Below are positions 38,166 to 49,420 of a stretch of DNA of 64,000 nt, one piece after another. Made by a program: the position numbers and the translations under genes. The notes below the pieces were generated by a model. It saw only the letters and a list, made by a program, of their open reading frames with translations. It was not told where the DNA came from and ran no database searches. How positions within the stretch are numbered: the stretch's first letter is position 1; every line of letters begins with the position of its first letter. The DNA lies in assembly GCF_901709675.1 (NCBI RefSeq), contig NC_051089.1, forward strand, positions 11,833,976 through 11,897,975. The letters are read 5' to 3'. This stretch comes from Syngnathus acus. Its lineage: Eukaryota; Chordata; Actinopteri; Syngnathiformes; Syngnathidae.

Positions 38166-40691
38166 GGGTACATAAGTGAGTAAGATTTGCATTGTTTTCC
38201 AACAGTTGGTGAAACATTTTGCCTCCATGGCTCAAAAATGCCATATTCACTTTGATGAATATTATAATGCATGTAAATTTGAAGAACAGTTTTTTTGTCT
38301 AAGTGATGAAACAAAAAATAGGGAAGAATATGGAGCAATTACAGTACAATTCATTGAGGTTATTTTGTTTCACTTTTCAAACAATGAAGAGTCACCAAAT
38401 TGATCAAATGACATGATACCACTTTTTCACATTCCTCCATTAAAAAAACTACAGTGTATTGTGTTATTATTGTATATGTATGTACCATAATAATGTAATC
38501 TGTGTTTCAAGGTTATGACTCCTAATACACACTGCTATTTGCAGCTTAACAAAAGGTTACACTTTATATTGCAACACAAAATTAATATTAAACACTATTG
38601 AGGTTGGCTTGTTGCTGTGGCCTTCTACAACCATTTCAGTTTCTTATATGCCCCCAGGAAAAGTAATTGCCAGCCGCTGCCCAACACCACTCAAAATAAG
38701 GGTGTGTGACCTTTCTCCTTGTGATTCATTGGGGAATGATGTCATGCTGATGCTTGACGATGATGTAGCTGACACACCTATTGCTGTTCTGCCAATGCAC
38801 ACTATGGAAGAAACCCAAGTAATCGGGGTTTACCAATATACATTTTGCCATAGTGAAAAAATCCCTAATTATACGAAACAAGGATTCAAAATATAGAAAA
38901 ATCAAAATGTTCTGTCCACTCTTGAATGCTGTGACCAACTCCACTTAATGCTCAGTGACCATGTTTAACATAACTTTCAACTGTCAATCAAATACCTAAG
39001 ACCCAGAAATATGGAGACTGCTTTGTCTTGTCTATCTTTCTTTCATGTTTGAGCTGTGAAATTTATCCACTTAAAAATCTCCGGTGGATGGAATAAATCC
39101 TATTGGGGTGTTGCGGTGCTTTTCTGCACGACTGCATTGAGGCGCTCCAAAGCCACCATGCCAACGTGAAGCTCCTAAGCATGCATGTGTACTCTGCACT
39201 CTGAAGCAGGAAAGGGAAAAAAAGATACATTTTCAGGGTATAGCTAATGCTAACTAGCTAACTTAGATAACCGCTGATGTCATTGTAGTCTCAAATTCTT
39301 ATACAGTGGGGATGGGGTGACTCATGCTTGGACTGGAGTACATCATTGGGCCTTGTTTTAGAAGCGCCCAATAAATCAGTAAGTTGAACGCTGCGTCAGT
39401 TGAATATTATATAGTTCATAGTCTTTGCACATGTGCCTGAATGCACTCCTGTTGCAGAATGTCCATTATAATAATGAGTGACTACCATTTATATCCTGCC
39501 AATGATTTATGATGACATACCATTGAATAAAGTCATATTTCACCCTCGTTTTTCTTAAGGTATGAAAGACTACATTCTTGCAGCACGTGTCATTTTGGGG
39601 CTTCGGTTTCGAGAGTCGTAACATAGCCCCGGGCGAACGCTTTGAAATACCCGAATGCCACAGAACAACCTTCGCTTCAGCCTTAGCTCAGATCTGCCTA
39701 TGTTATTTTAGCTGTGGGTGAGAAATCCCAGTGTGTGATTTAGCAAAGGGGCACACAGGTGCAGGTTCACTCGCTTATTCCCAATTATGGTTTAATGAGA
39801 CAGATTGAGGTCATAGGCAGAGAGCAGAGCTGATGGAACTCGCCATCAGAAGGATTAGATCTGCCAGTAAAAGACTGGGGCACATTGGAAGTCCCAGCAC
39901 GCCACCCTGAGAGAGTGGAAGGATTTTTCCTTGTGCTGCCCTCTCCCACTCTCTCATGGTCACAGACAGAAGAGGAGAGCTGAACCGATGCCAGAAGCCT
40001 ATAAAGGCTCCAGTGATCTTGTGTGGGGAACTCAAACCTAGCAACCAAAAAGAGAAAGTGAAGCAGCCGGCTCCATTCTTTCAGGTCAACTTTAAGAGTG
40101 TGTTTCAGGAGAATATTATCCAGTATGATAACTCCTCCAGAACAATGCATCATTGCAGTCGAGCCAAGCTTTAGTGCTTTTAAGTCAGCAAAAAGTCAAT
40201 GATACTGAGAGAGGGGAGGCGACAGCCTTCTTGGGACTGACAGCCTGGAGACTGGCTGAGAGAGGTGTCACTGCCGCTCTGTCTGAAAAGCAGGCTGTTG
40301 TCTCGCCTTGTTTGCTCACTTGCCTTTTTCCACTGTGGCTTCCCGTCGACAGGACAGAGGAAAGCCTTGTTCCCAACACAAATCCCATTAAAACAAACGG
40401 TCAGATATTGCATCTGATTTTAGCAAAGGTAATCCCTTTTAATGGACTTCAAATTGCAAAATACATGGCAGTTCAAACCCTGACACATTAACCACCATGT
40501 GCTTGCACATGGTTTGAACAAGTTAAGTGTGTTGCCACAACACTTAGTGCCTTGTGTAACACAACACTCAGTTCACTGGGATTAAGCAAAAACATTGGAC
40601 AGTGTCTTATTTCCACGAGTTTATTAAGGTCGGTAATAGCTGTATTTGTTATTGACAGGCATGACTCGACCTCTGCTTTTAACCCATTACA
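38166..40691. other. Non-coding stretch, no gene seen
   Basis: Frames of 95 aa (plus, 38609-38896), 122 aa (minus, 39785-40153) and 112 aa (plus, 40153-40491) show no recognisable domain. Part of 38166-38600 may be the hAT interior. Confidence 0.45.
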
Positions 40692-40733
40692 GCACACACG
40701 CACGCACGCACACACACACACACACACACACAC
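40692..40733. repeat. (AC)n microsatellite with ACGC units
   Basis: CACACACG and CACGCACGCA pass into about 13 pure AC units. The minus-strand Val/Cys-rich frame ending here is an artefact of it. Confidence 0.95.
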
Positions 40734-42159
40734 TGCAAATTAGTGACATAATAGACACCCAGTTACTAAAATTACTGGAGGACCAATTGTCCTCTTTTAC
40801 CCTGACATTCTATTTAGGGTTCCCATTCTTGAATGGTCCGTGAATGCAAAAAACAAAAATACCCAAAAAGCAGTCATGCCTTGAGATGTGAGTCATCAGA
40901 CTTGACAATGCTTGTACAATAAATACGTATGTATTTCACATAACTTCTTCGTCTATATTTTCACTTTGCCAAACAGAATGGAAAATGGAACAAAAATGTG
41001 TCCGTTGGAAGGAAAAGGAATATTTTCAAAGGTTATCGCACTCATACCTTCAGGATACAAGCTTTTACGAATGCATCTGTTTGCGGCCAAAGTATGCGCA
41101 CAGTATATTGTTGTGAGTGAATGAGAGCATGTCCACATAAAGGCTGTTCTTAGCCAATGTGAGTGCGTCTCTAACGGCTGCTGCTTGTACCAGTTTATGA
41201 CAGCCCCAGAGCTAATGCAATTCAGGCGGGAGGATAAAGCTGTGCATTTTAACAGCTTGGCCAGTGGCGCGAGGCGACCAGCAGTGCACGATGGAGCGAG
41301 AAGAGCCAAGCTATACGTCTGTGCCAGAAAGTCTTGCAGGGCTGCTTAGCAAGACGCTGCAGTTCCAGCCCATCTCTCTCTCTCTGAGGAGAGGGCCATG
41401 CTGAAGGATGAGGAAACAATCTGAAAGCGAAGAGGAAATTATTCACCTGTTTATATCTTTGCAGCTCACAGCTTGCCTTCTCCTCCAATCTCTTTTGCCT
41501 TCCGTCCTCTTCCTCTTCCCTTTCTTCCTCTCCAGCACAACCATCTCTCTAACTGTCAGTGGGTGTCTCTGTGTGTGGGGGCGCCATGCTCATAAATCTC
41601 TTCTATCTGAAGCAAAACGGTTTTATCCATCAGGGAGTAAAAACGATCCCACCTGATGTACGCGTGCACAACAATGCACCAGCATACACACACACGTGCA
41701 CGACAACGCACTCTAATACACACGACACGCTAATATGACAGAGAGTCTTGGTAATTAATATCGGCAAAAAGATTGATATTCTCAGACTGGATATCATATT
41801 ATAGCAGCATGGAAGGAAGACATATATTATGTTTGGATGCTTCACTCATTGTGTCACTGTGATATTGTGCTATGGCACACATCCCAGGAGAATCACAAAT
41901 ATTGCCTTGGCTGATAATGATCAGATATGACGCCACTGATTTTTTTTCTTAAATTTTGTAATTCTGTCTACGTTCAAGAAAACTGCATTCACCCCCATAT
42001 GAATAATTTTGGAACGGGTTGTGAAAGAACTGTTGAAATTGTAGCTTACCTAGATGTTTGTATAGTACATCAGACTACTCTGTATGCTGGCGCTGGTGTG
42101 CATTTCCACACCTGACCGAGCTGGTAAAATCCTGGGAGAATAGAGTTGAATAATAAAAT
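40734..42159. other. Non-coding stretch, no gene seen
   Basis: A 118-aa minus frame (40953-41309) has no domain. CT-rich DNA lies near 41380-41550. Confidence 0.5.
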
Positions 42160-42182
42160 ACAGTCAGAGTGAAAAGTTTACA
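42159..42182 (+). mobile_element. Tc1-type terminal repeat fragment
   Basis: ACAGTCAGAGTGAAAAGTTT followed by ACATAC resembles the outer end of Sleeping Beauty/Tdr1-like Tc1 elements, which begin CAGT and carry AAGTTTACATAC. The rest of that element is not seen; the next bases begin a different, mariner-like end. Confidence 0.5.
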
Positions 42183-42184
42183 TA

Positions 42185-42830
42185 CGAGGTGTCCCAAAAG
42201 TCACTCAAGAACTCGTTTTTTTCGATTTTGTTTTAGCTCAGTCAAACAGATATAAGGTTATCAGCATTTGACAGCTTAGCCTTAGGCGTCACAATTTTTG
42301 TAAGTTTGCCCATGGCTTGCAATTTGACATTGAGGAAGCATTGCACAATTGCCGCCTGGGATTTGTCTCTAGACAAGCGATGCAGCAGAAGCTCTGACAC
42401 TACCAGTCATGATGAAAACACCAAACTCATAGAGCAGCCATTCGCAAAAAGCCAAGGAAAGTCTAGTCAGATACCTGCACTGGAACTCTTCAATGAAAAA
42501 AAGGCTCAATCCAGGGAATGCTTCACAGAGTGATAAACCGTACCGATTTAAGGTTGTTCAAAGGCTTCAAGCACAAGACTATGATGCTCGTGTGGAAATG
42601 TGTGACTTACTCCTCCACCATTACCAAAACAGACTCACTTTCAGTAAATGATATGGTTCAGCAATGAGACTATGGTCAAATGAAACCGGGCAGAAATTCT
42701 TCACCATCAACGAGAGTGGTGTGCCATGTCTAGCACTGAGCTGATTGGACCATTTGGTAATACAATCACAAGTACTTTTGATGCACTTTCTTTTACACTT
42801 CTCAAACCCGTGCTCATGGACAAAAAAAAT
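42185..42830 (+). pseudogene. Mariner-family transposase relic
   Basis: A likely terminal repeat (CGAGGTGTCCCAAAAGTC, with TA before it at 42183-42184) is followed by broken transposase pieces in order. DENTKLIEQ and KSQGKSSQIP resemble the N-terminal helix-turn-helix region. KPYRFKVVQRLQAQDYDARV (from 42535) matches the linker before the catalytic core. An acidic-motif remnant reads S-N-E where S-D-E is usual. Then come WCAMSSTELIGPF (from 42717) and NTITSTFDALSFTLLKPVL, matching the family's VWCG...IIGPFFF...TVTSxxYLxML landmarks. At least two frameshifts and several stops separate the pieces, and the C-terminal part with the last catalytic Asp and the right terminal repeat are missing. It cannot encode a working enzyme. 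It resembles insect and fish mariner proteins of the DUF4817-related type. Confidence 0.8.
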
Positions 42831-43851
42831 CTTAGCAGGCAGCAATTTAATGTTGATTATTACAAGCCCCACAGTAATATGGCATTTACGTTCACTATAT
42901 GTCATTTTCTCAAAGCAACGATAGCGGAAAAGTCTTGTACAACCCCGGCGTGCTTTTGCAAAGACTACATGCTCCAGCTATGGTAAAAATTCTTCAGGCA
43001 TAGCTTGAACACAAAATTGTTCAAATGGCATGCCATTTCATTGGCCAACTTTCAAATACCTGATGTGCTTTGTGGTAATTAGCCCGGAGAACAGACCTTT
43101 TAAGCCAAGATGTGCACTGCCCTTTTTCATAATTTATCTGCCCAGGGCCCATTAATACTCACTAAATAGACAAACGTCATGCGGCTGCCTCATGGCTCTC
43201 ATGTTTGCTGCCAACTGTTACATAGCACATCCAAGTGACACATTTTTAATTCCATCATGCTGCCCAGGTTTGTGCTATGTCCGGCTACAGCGATGGCATT
43301 ATTTTCTATATGAATCTGGAGTGGTTGATGTTCACATTAGTAAGTACTGCACAGTATCAAGGCTAGAAAGAACTTTTTTGCGGAGCTGTTTTGTGAATCC
43401 ATTACTTAATTTGAGGAGCAATTTACTAAGTTTATGGGACCATCTCCACAGGTCGGAAAACGTTAAAAATGTATTACAAGCATTGCATACAGTCAGTATA
43501 TCGAATTAAAATCAGCTGTAAGTTAACATGCTCTTACACCCAGTCCTATATTTGATTCTTTGAGTTATAAATTGCAAGTTTCTATCGATCCATTAATCAA
43601 GCCTTTAATCAATGGGTTGTTGTGTTTTGCTCCGCATTATTGGTTTTTAACAGCCTGCAGAGAGCATACTGTAACTACATGTTTTATTAAGGTTTTAAAC
43701 AGTAGGTAGAGCTTCTTTTTTATACATACATTAATATTTCATGTTTATTGTGGTGTAGTTTATTGATTTCAACAAAGAGGATAATAACAATCATTAACAT
43801 CTAAGTCATCTAGAGTCTACAAAGAACCTAACACACGTGTTTTTGGCATGT
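42831..43851. other. Non-coding stretch, no gene seen
   Basis: A 105-aa plus frame at 43192-43509 has no recognisable content. The first part may hold further eroded mariner sequence. Confidence 0.5.
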
Positions 43852-43906
43852 GGATAGAGGCCCCGAACCTCAGAACCGCGAGGCAGATGTGTTAACCACT
43901 TGTTTA
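43852..43906 (-). mobile_element. SINE tRNA-like head fragment
   Basis: On minus, GTGGTTAACACATCTGCCTC, then GCGGTTCTGAGGTTCGGGGC resembles the tRNA-derived head of the fish SINE whose tails occur at 18033 and 37131. The A-box side is worn and the body is missing. Confidence 0.55.
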
Positions 43907-44540
43907 GCATTATGCCCAGTAAAAGCCCTAATCATACAATTCAAAGCTTAGATTTATGTGACTACTTTCAAGGGAGCCAAGGGTACTTGAACTTTAAAGT
44001 GAGATAGTCAGAGTAAGTAGAATATATTTGGAACCTTTTTGACATAAACTATGATACGGCCTTCATTGTGCTTTTACTTTTATGAAATATATTCATTGAA
44101 ATATTATCTAAAATAATGCCTCTGTTGAAATATACAATAAATATATAATAGATATGAAATATGAAATCAAACATAAATGAATATAATGTGTAACTATGAA
44201 GAATTTTTTGGCAAGGCATGATCTGACCTGAATAACAAATGAATTGAAGATCAGCACACATATTGGAATTAAGGATAAGGAGATGATTGTTCACAATAGC
44301 GAGGAATAGAACAGAGTAAAATGCAGCAAATATATACGTAGAAGAAAATAGAGCTCAGAGGAGAGAAGAACTGGAGATGAACGATGAACAGGGTTGTTTT
44401 CTGACAAGGATTAGCATGGCAGCAAAGAGAATTGTTGACAATGTCTTTCATCACAGATGAGGGTGGTAGCGGCGTGACAGTTCACTTCCAGTCTGGTCCT
44501 GACCCATCTTATTACTGAGCAGCTCTTGGCAGATTGCATG
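43907..44540. other. AT-rich non-coding stretch
   Basis: Very AT-rich around 44080-44200, with ATATA/AAATATG words. No gene is seen. Confidence 0.55.
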
Positions 44541-44544
44541 GCTA

Positions 44545-45136
44545 AATGACACTATTGTGTCATGCACTGCCCTAGATCCTATTTGGCTGGCAGAACTTTT
44601 TGTGTTAGCCTCGGTCGCTTTGAGTCCCTCTCTGACCCTCTGTCGTATGGTGTTCCACAGGGATGTATTTTGGGGCCCTTGTTTTCATTGCATTTGCTGG
44701 CCCTAGGTTCCATCCTACGAATACAATACATTCCTTTCCACTGCTATACGGATGGCAGTCCTGCCATGTCCTGCTGAGCTAAAAGGATGTGTTCTCCTAA
44801 ATACCACTCATGTCTTGCAAAGACTGGATGTCACTCAATTTTCTAAATTTCAATGAAAAGGAAACAGAACGTATATTTTCTGATCCCAGTGGCTCATGTA
44901 CATCACAACCTATTGACCTGGGACCCCTAGAGTCTTATCTCAAGCCTATAGTCTCAAACCTGCGTCTTAAACTGCAGAGGGATTAGAAATTCAAATGCCA
45001 AATCAGTGCTGTTGTTAAATCCAGCTTCTTCCATCTTAGGCAGCTGGCTAAGGTAAAGCCTTTCCTTTCCCAACAGTACTTAAAAACAGTAATCCATGCC
45101 TTTGTAACATCTCGGCTAGACTACTGTAATGCACTG
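44545..45136 (+). pseudogene. L2/Maui-like LINE reverse transcriptase relic
   Basis: Two frames make up one RT region. The first (44562-44777) reads SYLAGRTF, then GVPQGCILGPLF, the conserved GVPQGS-LGP block before the active site, then FHCYTDG at about 44736-44756, where active enzymes have YADD. Both the Ala and the second catalytic Asp are replaced. After a frameshift a second frame (44816-45136) with one stop (44984-44986) reads KDWMSLNFLNFNEKETE, LGPLESYLKPIVSNL, VVKSSFFHLRQLAKVKPFL and HAFVTSRLDYCNAL, all in the order expected for L2-clade ORF2. The endonuclease upstream and the C-terminus downstream are absent. It acted as retrotransposon polymerase in its ancestor and is dead here. 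Confidence 0.9.
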
Positions 45137-46630
45137 AAGTCTGACAGTTTACCACATTTAAGAAAACAACAACAAAAAATCTAAATGAAACAGATGGAAG
45201 TAATGGTAGCGGTAACATAGCAGCCTTTCTAAAATTTAATTGGGACTAAAGTAAATTAAATATAATATCCCCAGCTGGCTGTTTGTTGAAAAAGCGTTCA
45301 GCATTGCAAGTCTCTTTATGCAGTGTATCAGTGTATGCAGTTGTACATGTGTCCCTTGGTGAACCGGTTGTTACGCGAGGGAGCTCAGTGAGGCTGTCAA
45401 TTCAGCCTTCTGCTTAGTGGCAAAGTTCCCAGGTCAACTGTAGGTCACCCCTGCTTGTCATTGCTGTTATGAAGCCTCATGTGTGTGTGTATGCAGTGTT
45501 AGTGTGTTAGCGTGTGTGTGTGTGTGGTAGCTTCAACCACTGAAACCAACACTGCTGAACTGTTTCCCATCCGAAAACCACCAATCAGGAAATAAGGCAG
45601 ATGCCGTCATGAGAGTTGACCCAAGCCAGACCTTTATGTGAACAAGCAGGTTTATTTTCATGCATCAGACTAACCTAAACATAGTTTAAACATAACACTC
45701 GGCTGCAGAATCAGCATTTCACCCAAGTCTGAGAGCAAACATATTGGTTTATATTTTTTAAACTGAATCACTGTGGCAAAACCGCATGACATGATGTACG
45801 ATTACGCCCAAGACACTGAGCACAACAGGCAGAATTAACAACATCCTTTCTTAATAGGTTGATATCAATATTAATCTTGCGTCTGAGGATGTTCAATAAT
45901 GAATGTTTCAATCCAACAACTGTTTCTGTCTCTGAAAATGACACCACTTACATAGTACAATGTATGCATTCAGAAATTTGAAGAAGGTCAAATTAAGTTA
46001 ACCTGTAAAAAGATCTTGGTTATTTTTTAATTTATTTCTGTAATTTCATAGCATAGGACCAATAAGATGCTTCCAATGCTGTGGGTAAATTGTTTGATGC
46101 TTGCATTTTCCACAAGATAGAAATGTGCCTATTCTGTGGGGTTAGCAGGAGAAGCAGGGAAGTGTTAGGCTAGGCAGATGGATTAGCAGCAGGTTGAGGT
46201 GGGATCATGTTGCCCTTCATCACCACTTCATAGTGATGCTCCTTGACAACACAGGTAAAGGATGTGTGCGACAATGTGTTTTATCCCCATTAGCACATCT
46301 TCGGCTCAAAGCATCCTCTGCCTCATGCTTTGAGCAAATGAAAGAGATGGTGAACATCGTCCCTCAGACCAAACTAATGGGTGCTTGTTTTAAATGATTT
46401 AACTCATAAATGTTGTGATTATAAACGGGACTACTTAAACCTATATGCATACAAGAGCTTCCGTTTCACTCAAATGAATGAGAGCATGTATTATTCTGTT
46501 AATCTGTTAATGAATTGGGTTAAACCAAAATAATTCATTTGTGGTTGATTTAAAGTATTGTTTCTGGTTTATTGACTGGAATAAGAATTTAGTTGACTAT
46601 TTTTCTCTACCGGGCCTTTTCTTTCGCTGC
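45137..46630. other. Non-coding stretch with a GT-rich patch
   Basis: GT repeats with interruptions lie at 45480-45526. No exon is recognised; the longest frame is under 70 aa. Confidence 0.55.
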
Positions 46631-46639
46631 CAGTTACAT

Positions 46640-46865
46640 TTTCACTTTCACATAATAGACGTCCCACTGTTAGTATTTGTAGCTCATAAGATATTCATTA
46701 GCAATCGCTGAACCAAAGCATTAGTTTCAAATGAATGGTCAATTTATTCAATATTCAGTGACACCTTGCATCTGTAATGGAAAATTACCATTCTAATTGA
46801 AGAACGAGCCTCTCTAATGTAATTATGGGTTGACATCATAGAGGGTTTTTTTTGTAGAAGAGTAG
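46640..46865. promoter_or_regulatory. Candidate conserved regulatory block
   Basis: GATATTCATTAGCAATCGC, TCAATTTATTCAATATTCAG, an AATGG/CCATT inverted repeat around AAAATTA (about 46777-46793), TTCTAATTGAAG and CTAATGTAATTATGGG follow one another in complex, non-repetitive sequence. The density of ATTA words and the lack of repeats suggest an enhancer. Inference only. Confidence 0.35.
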
Positions 46866-47029
46866 CTGGTTTTGTGGTAATAACCTTTAACGTAAATGAT
46901 CATGTGACATCTTAAATTGGAGTGATGGTAAACGCTACAATGGGCTCTTCGGACAGTTTGTAGGGTTGACTGTATTTCGTCATCACTGTTTAGCAAAGCC
47001 TTTAATTGAATTTGTGTGCGTGGGGGTGG

Positions 47030-47265
47030 GCAGCTACTTGTAATAAATTATGACGCTATAGTGATAGACTGACTGACTCAGGCATTCATTTCTGGTCTCC
47101 TATGAGTAATGGACAACTCTTTACCGCGCCCAGTATAAACTATGACAGCATACTTTTACCCCATCAATAAATTAATCATTGTTCTCTTTCAAGATTGAAT
47201 GAAAATAATTTTCCTCCCTCAGTGATGAATTGGTTTGAAATTCATGAAAACAAGTTTTGAGAAAA
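47030..47265. promoter_or_regulatory. Candidate conserved regulatory block
   Basis: GTAATAAATTATGACG, a run of GACTGACTGACT, CAATAAATTAATCATTG and GATTGAATGAAAATAATTTT occur in 200 bases with no repeat or coding signature. Inference only. Confidence 0.28.
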
Positions 47266-48124
47266 CGTTTTGTACTATTTGGGAGGAGGCAAAAAGCAGA
47301 GAATACAAGGTACAACTACACAATCAAATAACTTCCACTTCAACTTTTACAATTACAATACTGTTCACTTTTGATATTGAGAGGTGGACGTTTTATGATG
47401 TAACAGTTTTTTGTTACAGTATATCTTAGCAAGCGGGAAATTGCTGTGTCAAATTTTTGGTGATCAGACGCAAGGGCACACTTATTAACCGGCTTATTTG
47501 TAGTTGACTGTTCACAATTTCACCTATCGTGTTTTTTTCCCCTGTGGAACCAGGTTGAATTTGAAAAACAAAAGGCTGATTTCTGCTTTTAGCTTTCATT
47601 AGTTTATTTACTCTTAAACAATAATTACTGATGACTATTGTGTGATTACTGCTGCTTACAGGTCACATCATGAGGTGGAGAGTAAGACAACAGAATTTAA
47701 GATCAAAATTTGACTACAGTTCGATCTACACTAAATTATTTTGTATTGGTTAAGGCAATGTGCGAACTGCAAAGGTTTCTTGACACCAACAAGGTCTGAC
47801 CATGATTAATGACTGTGAACTATGTCTCAATGTATAATGTCATCAAAGGTTTCCTCCAGCAGTGGGGAGACACTCATCACAAGGATATTATTGGATGCCG
47901 GTTGCCTTGACAAAAGTCACCTGGGCTTTCACAGCGATGGCTTTGTGAGTGGTCTGGAGGTTTGCATGCACAGGCAGTGACATAAAGCAAGCATCAAAAT
48001 AATTTCCCTTTTGAGGAAGTTTTGGTTATACTTGTTTATGATTTTGTTGTTGTTTTAATTAAACCAGATGAGGAAACTCGGAATTTGGTCATTTCCATGG
48101 GCCTCCCGATTTAAGTCTGTTTAC
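47266..48124. other. Non-coding stretch, no gene seen
   Basis: No coding or repeat signal is recognised. Confidence 0.5.
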
Positions 48125-48315
48125 TTTGCACCGGTGCTCGACATGGTCTGAGCAGGTTTGAATTGACTTTTTGCCATCAAATTGTCACTCCGCCAAGACA
48201 CTCCTTCTGCTGGTTGGCCCACCCAGCTTGATGGAGCCCTGTCTGCCAAATTGGCAAACTGGCCTTGCACAGTTACGAAGAGCAGGATGCGCTGGCAGTT
48301 TTGCCACGGTGCAAA
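48125..48315. mobile_element. Candidate 191-bp MITE with 9-bp terminal inverted repeats
   Basis: TTTGCACCG at 48125-48133 is matched by CGGTGCAAA at 48307-48315. The inside is clearly richer in G and C than the flanks and holds short palindromes such as TGCCAAATTGGCA (about 48243-48255). Frames of about 70 aa on both strands are by-products. No target-site duplication was made out and there is no second copy in the window, so the call rests on terminal symmetry and base composition. Confidence 0.42.
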
Positions 48316-49089
48316 TGTGTTGTCTCTTAACATATTGTCATAAGAAAATCAAGTTAACCCCACGCAAGCAAGACTATATGGATCAGTGAGGTAACAGAAG
48401 CACAACTTTTGCTGTTGAGTAATAACAAAAATAATAGCAATAACAAAAATAAACCACACAATTAACCAGGTAAAAAAAAACTAATGGGACAATGAAACAA
48501 GATAAACATCACGGCTAAAGCTTCGACTCATCAACACACTTCCCTCTGCTCAAGTCAATTGCTTTCCCATGTTGATTGTTCCTTTTTTTTTCCAATCGAT
48601 GTCATCTGCCACCAGTTGACAATATTACTAGCTTGTAAGAACAGTTTTTTTTTTTCCTTTTAATTGGCTTTTTGAATGCATAAACGGATATAACAGCCGA
48701 CAAAAAAATGGTCACAGCGCTTATCTTTAGGAACGGGACTGCAGTTTGCGGCACATATTAAACAGGCCTTTATTGCTGCTTGACACATCGCATCATCACT
48801 GCAGATACTGAAATTGGTACACAGAAGAATGGTGTCAAATAATGGTTTTTTTTGGCGTAAATTGTGTTTTAGAGAAGTGCTTGTCTTATTTTTTATGAAC
48901 AATTACATTTCAAATCAATGTTGATAGTGTAGAAAAGACAATAAATCTTTTTTTTTCCCCAAATGACAGCTTTTCATTGACAGTTGTGTTTTTCTTATAG
49001 CGTTTTCCAGATTCAAATATCTTATCGTACCATATGACTTCTATACACGAACAGAAATGTACCCATTCTCATACAATTTTATTCTTGCT
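48316..49089. other. Non-coding stretch, no gene seen
   Basis: AT-rich with several T runs (near 48585, 48648, 48845 and 48950). An 80-aa minus frame (48660-48902) has no known domain. Confidence 0.5.
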
Positions 49090-49420
49090 CCCAGAGTGCT
49101 TATTAGAAGAACAATAATAGCTATTTTTAGCCTGATGATGAGAATATCCATGCCACTCTCCAGTGAATTTGAAGGCAATGTTAATATAGAAAAGGAGGTG
49201 AAGGCTATTCATGTCTCACTCAGCTGAGCTTTTATTGCATCTGACGGCATCCAATTATGTGGGGTGAGAGGAACAAACGGGGAGACAAAAAATATCGAAT
49301 AATTTTTACATCTGCCAAAAGTGTTAAATATAATGCATCACTGAGAGATGCTAACACTACTTCAGATCACTTTGTGTGGGATGAATCTAAAAAGTGAAGT
49401 CATTTTGTTTTGCTTAGAAG
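49090..49420. promoter_or_regulatory. Candidate conserved regulatory block
   Basis: Non-repetitive sequence with GAACAATAATAGC (SOX-like ACAAT), CAATGTTAATATAG, CCAATTATGTGG, ATCGAATAATTTTT and ATAATGCATCA words. No frame of note. Inference only. Confidence 0.3.

Noticed and set aside
39785-40153. 122-aa minus-strand frame
   Set aside because: No motif recognised and other frames overlap. It is not supported as an exon.
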